Source: an uncultured Lachnospiraceae bacterium
GTDB lineage: Bacteria > Bacillota > Clostridia > Lachnospirales > Lachnospiraceae
NCBI GenBank assembly: GCA_902765725.1
Contig: CACXAT010000016.1
Span: 1 to 50,063 of the forward strand
DNA length: 50,063 nt
Direction: 5' to 3'
How positions within the stretch are numbered: position 1 is the stretch's first letter; every line of letters starts with the position of its first letter. Below, piece after piece: positions 16,204-22,998 of the stretch. The position numbers were made by a program, and so were the translations under genes. The notes under the pieces are model-generated. The model was not told the origin of the DNA. It saw only the letters and a list, made by a program, of their open reading frames with translations, and made no database searches.

Positions 16204-16752
16204 TCATACGGTAAGGATATCCTTCGACTTCTCATCGACCATCTTGTCGATCTCTTTGATCTTCTTGTCCGTTTCCTTCTGAAGAGCATCCTGAAGATCC
16301 GCAACCTCATCCTCCGAGACCTCATCCTTCAGCTTCTTGAAGGACTTGTCCGCGTCGCGGCGGATATTGCGCACTGCCACCTTGGCATCCTCACCCTTCT
16401 TCTTGACTTCCTTGGTCAGATCTTTTCTTCTTTCCTCGGTAAGCTCCGGGAAGATCATGCGGATGACCTTGCCGTCCGTAGTCGGATTGATGCCGATATC
16501 GGCCATATTGATCGCCTTGATGATCTCCTTGATCATATTCGGCTCCCAGGGAGCGATCTGAAGGATCCTTGCCTCCGGGACAGTGATATTGCCGACCTGG
16601 GACACCGGTACCGCGGAACCATAATAGTCAACGCGTACCTTGTTCAGGACTGCAGGATTCGCGCGTCCTGCCCGGATCGTCTTGAACTCCTCCTCCAGGT
16701 TGGAAAGCGTCTTGCCCATCTTTTCCACATATGGTGTCAGTCTGTTATCCAT
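16204..16752 (-). CDS. frr: Ribosome recycling factor
   Basis: This factor splits ribosomes after termination together with EF-G. It has 182 residues from MDNRLTPYVEKMGKTLSNLE, matching the family length of about 185. The signatures FKTIRAGRANPAVLNKVRVDYYG and RIQ/APWEPNMIKEIIKAI are present. Two close ATGs exist; the one at 16752 has AAGGGG at 8 bases, while that at 16758 is too near the site. It lies 19 bases after pyrH. Confidence 0.97.
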   Translation of the reverse strand: MDNRLTPYVEKMGKTLSNLEEEFKTIRAGRANPAVLNKVRVDYYGSAVPVSQVGNITVPEARILQIAPWEPNMIKEIIKAINMADIGINPTTDGKVIRMIFPELTEERRKDLTKEVKKKGEDAKVAVRNIRRDADKSFKKLKDEVSEDEVADLQDALQKETDKKIKEIDKMVDEKSKDILTV

Positions 16753-16771
16753 TGCCATACCCCTTTCTTGT

Positions 16772-17467
16772 TTATACTGTGACAGAAGTCCCGTCAATCG
16801 TTCCCTCGGCCGCCCTGAGGATGCTGTTCTCCTCATTCAGTCCGAAAACATACATCGGCATCTTATTGTCTCTCGCAAGGATGGACGCCGTCATATCCAC
16901 AACCTTCAAATTCTTCTCGATCACTTCATCTATGGAAACGCTCTCGTACTTTCTGGCATCCGGGTTGTCCTTCGGATCATCATCATAGACTCCGTCGATC
17001 GCCTTGGCCAGAAGGATCACGTCCGCTTCGATCTCAATCGCCCGAAGAAGTGTTGCCGTATCTGTGGAGAAATAAGGATGGCCGATCCCTCCGGCGAAGA
17101 ACACGATCTCGCCCTCTTCCAGCGCGTTCACGGCAGCGTCCTTTGAGAACAGCTGGGTGAAGCTGCCGCATACGAAGGGAGTCATGACTCTTGTCTTCAT
17201 GCCTGCTGCACGGAAAATATCAGCCACATAGATGCAGTTCATCACCGTCGCCAGCATGCCGATCTGATCTGCCTTGGTCCGGTCCATATTGCCGCTGGTG
17301 CGTCCTCTCCAGAAGTTTCCGCCTCCGGTCACCACCGCGATCTGGATCCCTTTCTCAGACAGGCTCTTCACCTGCTTCGCAATCCCCATCACAGTAGCTT
17401 CGTCAAACCCGGTCTTCTTCTCTCCGGCAAGTGCCTCTCCGCTCAGCTTCAGCAGAACTCTCTTCAT
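16772..17467 (-). CDS. pyrH: UMP kinase
   Basis: This hexameric bacterial uridylate kinase makes UDP from UMP. It has 231 residues with the amino-acid-kinase fold: KLSGEALAG at the N-terminus, the VVTGGGNFWRGR phosphate loop, and DTATLLRAIEIEADVILLAKAIDGVYDDDPK in the nucleotide region. The RBS is TAAGGAG. It leads the conserved string with frr, uppS, cdsA, dxr and rseP. The rpsB-tsf pair that commonly precedes it is replaced here by an L,D-transpeptidase gene, so the cluster has been split or rearranged in this lineage. Confidence 0.97.
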   Translation of the reverse strand: MKRVLLKLSGEALAGEKKTGFDEATVMGIAKQVKSLSEKGIQIAVVTGGGNFWRGRTSGNMDRTKADQIGMLATVMNCIYVADIFRAAGMKTRVMTPFVCGSFTQLFSKDAAVNALEEGEIVFFAGGIGHPYFSTDTATLLRAIEIEADVILLAKAIDGVYDDDPKDNPDARKYESVSIDEVIEKNLKVVDMTASILARDNKMPMYVFGLNEENSILRAAEGTIDGTSVTV

Positions 17468-17515
17468 GTCTGGTCTCCTTACTCCTACTCAGTTATTCAT
17501 ACATGTGACAGAGCC

Positions 17516-17524
17516 ATCATACCA
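17516..17524 (-). promoter_or_regulatory. Extended -10 promoter of pyrH
   Basis: The minus strand reads TGGTATGAT, a TGn element plus a five-of-six -10 hexamer, about 48 bases before the pyrH start. No good -35 is seen. The gap also has a small stem (TCCAA with TTGGA) but no terminator for the upstream transpeptidase gene. Confidence 0.55.
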
Positions 17525-17568
17525 TAGCGGCGGCTCCAAATCCATACTTGGAATCGCTGAACCTGCGG

Positions 17569-18291
17569 TCAGTATACCAATACCTTCGTCTTCCTGGGAA
17601 TATTCTTGTAGACCCATTTCGCGCTGCCGTCATACAGGCGGATGCAGCTGTGGGAAGCCGTATGATTCCCCAGCACTTTCTTATTGAGAGTTCCGGGCCA
17701 CTTGTGGATCCCGCTCCCGTTCACCTCGGTGTAATACTTACAGCCGTTTACGTACATCTTCTTAATGTCGACGGTATTCCAGCCCGGCATGGTCGGAGTC
17801 GAGGCTTTGCCGGTGGAGCACTTGAAGACCTTCACCAGCTCCCAGGCTCCCTGCTTTCCTCTGAATACATTGACCCTCTGCTTGTCCAGACTCACCCAGA
17901 TCAGCCAGGAGGTCTTGCTGACTGCCTTCTTCCTGGTGTTTATAAACCTTTCCTTGACCTCGGTACTGTAATCTCCCTTCGAGATGGTGGAGAGATCTCC
18001 CCTGTAGGAAAGCACGGAATTGGACACCTTGAACGTAAGGTCCTTGTACCGGACCTCACTCTTTGCGCGGGAATGATAACCGCGGTTCGTGACAACCACC
18101 GAGGTTCCTTTCTTCAGCGTAGTCTTGCCGACCTTGACTGAACTGCGAAGAACCGCCTTCCAGTACAGGGGGTGGACCCGCTCCGCGGCCTGGACGCTTC
18201 TCCCGGGAAGGACGCTGAGTCCCAGAAACAGGGAGAACAGGAGCAGTACGATAGCTTTTTTCAGGTTGCCGGTCAGTCTTCTTTCACACAT
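17569..18291 (-). CDS. Secreted L,D-transpeptidase-like protein (YkuD domain), copy 1
   Basis: An exported protein of 240 residues. A signal peptide (about 1-35, ending SVQA) is followed by a beta-rich region (about 40-105) and a YkuD domain. The domain shows TSWLIWVSLDKQRVNVFRG, a histidine in GSGIHKWPG (H196) and the active-site cysteine C216 in SHSCIRL. Typical L,D-transpeptidases have SHGCIR; here glycine is replaced by serine. The expected role is 3-3 cross-linking or attachment of polymers to peptidoglycan. The start at 18291 leads directly into the signal peptide; longer in-frame starts read through the divergent promoter region. It is divergent from the acyltransferase gene and related to the proteins at 30355-31113 and 43827-44648. 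Confidence 0.85.
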   Translation of the reverse strand: MCERRLTGNLKKAIVLLLFSLFLGLSVLPGRSVQAAERVHPLYWKAVLRSSVKVGKTTLKKGTSVVVTNRGYHSRAKSEVRYKDLTFKVSNSVLSYRGDLSTISKGDYSTEVKERFINTRKKAVSKTSWLIWVSLDKQRVNVFRGKQGAWELVKVFKCSTGKASTPTMPGWNTVDIKKMYVNGCKYYTEVNGSGIHKWPGTLNKKVLGNHTASHSCIRLYDGSAKWVYKNIPRKTKVLVY

Positions 18292-18292
18292 T

Positions 18293-18321
18293 TTGACGTT
18301 TCCAATCTGTTCATATATAGT
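18293..18321 (+). promoter_or_regulatory. Sigma-A promoter of the acyltransferase gene
   Basis: TTGACG (18293-18298), a 17-nt spacer and TATAGT (18316-18321) lie upstream of the ATG at 18361. The -35 starts two bases from the divergent transpeptidase start codon, so the 69-base gap must serve both directions. Confidence 0.75.
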
Positions 18322-18360
18322 AGTACTGAAATCTCTGAAAAACTTCGAGGAGTACAGCCA

Positions 18361-19419
18361 ATGAATACGGATAATTATTTCAGCAAACGCGTCACACTCA
18401 CAGCAAAAGGCCTGGCCATCATCCTGATGCTCTTCCATCATCTGTTCTATGACGCTGCCGGTTTCGTGGACCGGTACGCGGTCTCATCCGCTCCGCTTTC
18501 GTGGCCGCTCCTCAATGATCTGAGCTTCTACGGCAAGATCTGCGTATCCATCTTCGTCTTTCTGACCGGATACGGCATGGCGGTCAATCTCGGCAGAAGA
18601 GATACCCTTCAGCGGCAGCAGTATACCCTGTCCCGTTTCCTGAAGCTGGAGTGCGGGTTCGTATTTGTCTACCTGCTGACCCTTCTGTCCTCGGTCCTGC
18701 AGCCATCCCGCTTCGCGGCTTATTTTGCGGAGGGACGCGCCAAGGGTCTTCTTCTGATCCTGATCGACGGCCTGGGACTTGCCAACTTCTTCGGCACACA
18801 GACCTACAACGGCACCTGGTGGTACATGTCCTTCGCGATCTTTCTGATCTTCCTCATGCCCATCGCCGTTAAGCTGCACGAACAGTTCGGCTTCTGCATG
18901 GTTGCCGTCGCAGCCCTTATAACCGATTTCGGCATCGACGGCTCCAGAGCATTTTCCATCTATCTGTTCAGCCTGTCCCTTGGCATATGGGCCGCTCAGA
19001 GCCATGCCGCGGGCAGGATCCGCAGAAGATGTGAGAGCACCTCGCGCAGATGGCTGTATCTTCTCGCGTCGCTCCTGGGCTTTCTGCTCTTCTCCGCGAT
19101 CCGCATCAAGTGGGGCTTCTATCCCTGGACCGCGGGCATGATCTGCCTGTGCCTCAGCTCGTTCCTGTTCATACTGATCGATCTGCTTGGCGTAAGGCTT
19201 CGCCTGATGGAGGTGCTCGGAAAATACTCCATGACCATCTTCCTGACCCACACCCTGATCTACAACCACTATTTCACCCGGTACATCTACGCGCCGAAGA
19301 ACTGGTTCCTGATCCTGCTTCTGCTCACCGCCGTCTCACTGGCAGTGGCTGCCGCCATCGAGGCCCTCAGAAAGCTGGTCCGCTGGGACAGCCTGCCCAT
19401 CTGGCACCTGTGGGGCTGA
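18361..19419 (+). CDS. Acyltransferase-3 family membrane protein
   Basis: A multi-pass membrane protein of 352 residues of the acyltransferase-3/OafA type, which move acyl groups across the membrane onto surface glycans or lipids. The conserved histidine region is LTAKGLAIILMLFHHLFYD near the N-terminus, followed by about ten hydrophobic segments; FLTGYGMAVNLGRR and YSMTIFLTHTLIYNHY are also typical. The ATG at 18361 has GAGGAG 8 bases away and its own promoter. It faces the PaaK-like gene tail-to-tail across 30 bases that can form a small stem (TCAGG with CCTGA). The acceptor is unknown; its neighbours suggest a surface polymer. Confidence 0.85.
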   Translation: MNTDNYFSKRVTLTAKGLAIILMLFHHLFYDAAGFVDRYAVSSAPLSWPLLNDLSFYGKICVSIFVFLTGYGMAVNLGRRDTLQRQQYTLSRFLKLECGFVFVYLLTLLSSVLQPSRFAAYFAEGRAKGLLLILIDGLGLANFFGTQTYNGTWWYMSFAIFLIFLMPIAVKLHEQFGFCMVAVAALITDFGIDGSRAFSIYLFSLSLGIWAAQSHAAGRIRRRCESTSRRWLYLLASLLGFLLFSAIRIKWGFYPWTAGMICLCLSSFLFILIDLLGVRLRLMEVLGKYSMTIFLTHTLIYNHYFTRYIYAPKNWFLILLLLTAVSLAVAAAIEALRKLVRWDSLPIWHLWG

Positions 19420-19449
19420 TCCGTCAGGTCATGGATGCCTGATGGCCTC

Positions 19450-20739
19450 TCACTGCGCCTCGCAGATGATCATCCGAAGCTTGCCGTTCTTGTCCGGCGG
19501 GATGACCTGCATCCATTCGAATTCAAATTCAAACGGCTTCTTGAAGATCTGGTTCAGTGACTTCGTCAGATAGTCCTCCAGCTCTTCTCTTGTCATCTTC
19601 GCCTTCTCATCCCGCACGATCTGCACGTGGATCAGATCCCATGTCTTCTGGATAAAACGGATCTGCAGGATATCCGGGCTGTGGGCGATCACAGGGGTCA
19701 CCTCGAAGAAGCTCGTCACCCTTCCGTCTTCATAGCGGAAGTAGTCATTCAGGCGTCCCTCCATATTCGTGATGAAATGAACTCCCTGGCTCGTCCGCAT
19801 GATCGCCCTGTCGCCCACCTCATAATTGATCAGCGGCAGGTCCGTCTTGTAGAGCGGGGTGATGATCACCCGTCCCTGGCGGGTCAGCTGTCCCTCGTCA
19901 TCCACCACATTCACCACAAAAGAATCATTGTGGACCACGTAATAATCCTTGTCCGGGAGACGGAGCATGCACGCGCCGGTCTCGGCGCTTCCGTAGGAAT
20001 CGATGATGCCCGGTCCCAGCTGCTCGATGAACAGGACACGGTCATTCTCCGTAACCTTCTCCGAGATGGGATCGTAAAACTTCGGATGGAAGATCTGCTT
20101 CCCGGTGCGCTTCGCATAGAGAACCAGCCTCATCAGCTCAGTCTTGTTCATGTACAGCCAGTCCGGCCTGTACTCGTTGATCCTGTCGATCACGTCACTC
20201 TCCGGCGCGTACTGATCCACAAAGGCATGGCGGAATATCCCAAGCTTCTGGAGGATCGTATCCTGTCCTCCCGGATTGACGTCATGCATGTTAATGCGGC
20301 TCATGGTCTTGCCGGTCAGCGGATTGTGCCCGGCACAGAGCATGACTCTGTACCAGTTCGCCTTCATGTATGCCTTTTCCCTGGGGGAAAACAGGATCGA
20401 TACCGGCTTCCCCGTAGAACCGGAGGTGGTATCACAGATCCAGTCCTTATACTCCGGCTTATCCTTCAGTCCAGCCATCCACTCCCTCAGCTCATCCTTG
20501 GTCAGGACGGGGAGCTTTGTGAGGTCATCTCCGGTACGGATGTCCTCCGGCTTTACGCCGGCCCTGTCAAAGCGCTCCCTGTAGAACGGGATCTCATAGG
20601 CACGCCGGGCCAGCTTCTGTACTCTGCTGTTCTGCATCTCGATGGCCCTGGAGAAATTACTCGGCACCTTGTGCAGCATCTGCGGCAGATCCGCCAGCAG
20701 ATAAAAATTCATCAGTTTTTTCTGTAACTTTGCTTGCAT
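19450..20739 (-). CDS. PaaK/CapK-like AMP-forming adenylating enzyme
   Basis: A cytoplasmic enzyme of 429 residues of the phenylacetate-CoA-ligase-like group. Adenylation motifs are in order: TTSGSTGKPVSILFSP (P-loop, near 105-120), DSYGSAETGACM (near 245), NYEVGDRAIM, and the C-terminal PPDKNGKLRMI with the catalytic lysine region. It should activate a carboxylic acid as an acyl-adenylate, then form a thioester or pass the acyl group on. It is the last gene of the operon YfhO-YfhO-GT2-ATP-grasp, 21 bases after the ligase gene. PaaK-like genes of this kind (CapK) are frequent in capsule and surface-polymer clusters, which fits here. The substrate acid is unknown; aromatic catabolism genes are absent. 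Confidence 0.82.
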   Translation of the reverse strand: MQAKLQKKLMNFYLLADLPQMLHKVPSNFSRAIEMQNSRVQKLARRAYEIPFYRERFDRAGVKPEDIRTGDDLTKLPVLTKDELREWMAGLKDKPEYKDWICDTTSGSTGKPVSILFSPREKAYMKANWYRVMLCAGHNPLTGKTMSRINMHDVNPGGQDTILQKLGIFRHAFVDQYAPESDVIDRINEYRPDWLYMNKTELMRLVLYAKRTGKQIFHPKFYDPISEKVTENDRVLFIEQLGPGIIDSYGSAETGACMLRLPDKDYYVVHNDSFVVNVVDDEGQLTRQGRVIITPLYKTDLPLINYEVGDRAIMRTSQGVHFITNMEGRLNDYFRYEDGRVTSFFEVTPVIAHSPDILQIRFIQKTWDLIHVQIVRDEKAKMTREELEDYLTKSLNQIFKKPFEFEFEWMQVIPPDKNGKLRMIICEAQ

Positions 20740-20760
20740 CTCATGCAGCTCCTGTTCTGC

Positions 20761-21939
20761 TTACACGACCTCTATCTCGATATTCTTCAGCGCTCTGTCC
20801 AGCGCGGCAGTCGCTTCTGCCAGCGTCCTTCCCTTGGTGACAACATGACCGATCCTGTTCGGGCCGACATGGAACTTCTTGACCTGATCTCCCACGGTAT
20901 AGTCGAAACAGACCTCATAGATCCCGGGATCACTCTTGGGATTGCGGTTTGCCAGCGCCACGATCTCTCCATCCTTGTCGCTCATGAGCAGCTTGGAGGC
21001 GTTGGGCACTGCCTTGTCCTTCGGGAATGCCGGCTTCTCACCCAGGGCAACCTCGATGATCTTCCTGTAATAATCATAGCCGTAATAGATGGATACCAGC
21101 TCTGCCAGACAGGTAGCTCCGGATCTTCCGCCGATCTCCAGGACATAGGTCTTGCCGTCTCTCATGATGAAGTCGCAGTTGACCGCGCAGTTGTCCAGGC
21201 CCATCGCCAGGATCGCCTTCTCACAGGTCTCGTAGCAGTCCTGCTGGGACTCTTCGCTCAGCTCATAGGGAGCAAAATGACCCGCGGGCACGCCCGTGCT
21301 TCCCATGAAGATATAATCGCCGTGGGGAAGGATGAACTGTACCTTTCCGTCCATGACAAAGGCCTGGGCGCCGAACTCACGGCCGATGATGAACTCCTCG
21401 ACGATGTAGTAGTCTTTTCTGGTATAGGCCTGGGCATTGGTGATGGCCGCCTGGATCTGGTCCGGACGGTCTACTCTTGTAATGCCGCGGCTTCCGGAAG
21501 AGTCTACGATCTTGATGATCAGAGGATACTGCAGTCCTGCGATCTTATCCTCCACATTCTCATTAAAATAAACCTTGCGGTAGCGGGCGGTGCGCACTCC
21601 GTGCTCTTCGTAGCACTGCTTCATGAGCACCTTGTCGCAGGCGATCTTCGCCGCATTATAGGAGATTCCCGACAGTCCGAGAGCATCGTTGACACGGCCG
21701 ATGGTCATGACCGCAACGTCCGTCCCTGCCGTGCAGATTCCGTCGATCTGCCGCTCCTTTGCCGCCTTCAGCACTGCCTCCGCATCTACGGTATTGATAT
21801 GCAGGACCTCATCCGCATAGGCAAATCCCGGGTATTTCCCCGGAATCGAAACTGCGATGGTATAGATTCCCATCTCTCTTGCAGTCTTGATCAGCGGAAC
21901 CTGATAGATGCCTGCACCCATAATCATCAGTTTCTTCAT
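20761..21939 (-). CDS. ATP-grasp ligase, copy 1
   Basis: A cytoplasmic ligase of 392 residues with the three-part ATP-grasp layout: a Rossmann-like pre-domain (about 1-95, MIMGAGIYQVPLIKTAREMG), the ATP-binding part (about 100-300, PLIIKIVDSSGSRGITRV, YIVEEFIIGREFGAQAFVM, the Mg site around LEIGGRSGATC) and a C-terminal domain. Such enzymes join a carboxylate to an amine or similar group through an acyl-phosphate. Its start overlaps the GT2 stop by ATGA, so both are made together. A paralogue with the same layout is at 32263-33444, also next to a GT2. I cannot name its substrates; PurK/PylC/CarB-like relatives show the chemistry. Confidence 0.82.
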   Translation of the reverse strand: MKKLMIMGAGIYQVPLIKTAREMGIYTIAVSIPGKYPGFAYADEVLHINTVDAEAVLKAAKERQIDGICTAGTDVAVMTIGRVNDALGLSGISYNAAKIACDKVLMKQCYEEHGVRTARYRKVYFNENVEDKIAGLQYPLIIKIVDSSGSRGITRVDRPDQIQAAITNAQAYTRKDYYIVEEFIIGREFGAQAFVMDGKVQFILPHGDYIFMGSTGVPAGHFAPYELSEESQQDCYETCEKAILAMGLDNCAVNCDFIMRDGKTYVLEIGGRSGATCLAELVSIYYGYDYYRKIIEVALGEKPAFPKDKAVPNASKLLMSDKDGEIVALANRNPKSDPGIYEVCFDYTVGDQVKKFHVGPNRIGHVVTKGRTLAEATAALDRALKNIEIEVV

Positions 21940-22943
21940 GATCCACCCTCCTCATTCTCTTTCTGCGCGGCCGCGTAAAAACGCCGGCCGTCTTCATTTT
22001 CCATATATGGATTCATACCATGTTCGTCGATCTGACGGACAACATACTGGGGATTGTTGCACATGCCCAGGAAGATCCTTCCGATATACTCTCCGATCAG
22101 TCCCATAAACATCAGGATCAGGCCTGAGAAGAAGAATATGGAAACCATCATACTGGGCCAGCCGATGGCAGTGACCGGCCGCACGATCTTGCGGATGATG
22201 ACCGCAATGATCCCGATCAGTCCTGCTGCCGCAAACAGGTTCCCCAGCAGCGTGGCCATGCGTAGCGGCACGATGGAGAATCCAATGATGTTTGCCCAGA
22301 GCTTGACCAGCTTTTTGAAGGTATATCCGCTCTCGCCCACTTCCCTCTTGAAGTGCTCCACGGGGATGCAGCTGACATTGCGCGTCACCCGGAGGAAGAC
22401 GCCCTGCAGATGCGTGTAGGCGCTGCGGTACTGGATCGCGTACTCCCTCACGAATCTGCGGATCACCCAGAAGGAGCTGGTATTCATCCCCTTGGGCTTG
22501 TCCAGCAGCACTCTGGTGGTCCACTGATTGAACCGGCTTCCGAGATTGCGGAACCCGCTGTGCTGTTTGTGAGGATAGTATCCGTATACGATATCATATC
22601 CCTTCCCGATCTCATCGAGCAGCTTTGGAAGCTGGGTCGGGCTGGTCTGCCCGTCGTCATCCATCGAGATGATCAGGTCTCCCCTGGTATAATTCAGCCC
22701 CGCCATGGAAGCATTGTGCTGGCCTGAATTCTTGGCCAGCTCCACTGCCCTGACATTGGGGTAGTCTTTCACAAGGCTGCGCAGCTGTCTTACTGTCGCG
22801 CCGTCATCGGGACTGCAGTCATCCACAAGGATGAATTCCACATCGCCCCGGTCCATGATTCTGAACTGCTCCATCGTCTCCTCGACCACCTTGCGGATCG
22901 TCTGAGATGACTTGTAGCAGGGTATTACAACTGAATGAAGCAT
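21936..22943 (-). CDS. Membrane GT2 glycosyltransferase, CsbB/GtrB-like, copy 1
   Basis: A family-2 transferase of 335 residues. The N-terminal GT-A domain has VVIPCYKSSQTIRKV, the metal-binding MDDDGQTSPTQLPKLL and the motif DIVYGYYPHKQHSGFRN; two C-terminal membrane segments (LLGNLFAAAGLIGIIAVII and MMVSIFFFSGLILMFMGLI) anchor it. This architecture makes undecaprenyl-phosphate-linked sugars at the inner face of the membrane. The ATG at 22943 aligns with the start of the second copy (MLVSIVIPCY) and has AGGAG 11 bases away; earlier in-frame starts add no family sequence. It lies between YfhO copy 1 and the ATP-grasp gene. Confidence 0.9.
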   Translation of the reverse strand: MLHSVVIPCYKSSQTIRKVVEETMEQFRIMDRGDVEFILVDDCSPDDGATVRQLRSLVKDYPNVRAVELAKNSGQHNASMAGLNYTRGDLIISMDDDGQTSPTQLPKLLDEIGKGYDIVYGYYPHKQHSGFRNLGSRFNQWTTRVLLDKPKGMNTSSFWVIRRFVREYAIQYRSAYTHLQGVFLRVTRNVSCIPVEHFKREVGESGYTFKKLVKLWANIIGFSIVPLRMATLLGNLFAAAGLIGIIAVIIRKIVRPVTAIGWPSMMVSIFFFSGLILMFMGLIGEYIGRIFLGMCNNPQYVVRQIDEHGMNPYMENEDGRRFYAAAQKENEEGGS

Positions 22944-22998
22944 ATTATCTTCAGCTCCTGACATGAATTCTTGTTTATCCCATGAGTGTATCACAGAT

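Noticed and set aside
18484..19269. A 261-codon open frame on the minus strand
   Set aside because: It is antisense to the acyltransferase gene; the plus-strand protein has clear family motifs, membrane segments, RBS and promoter.
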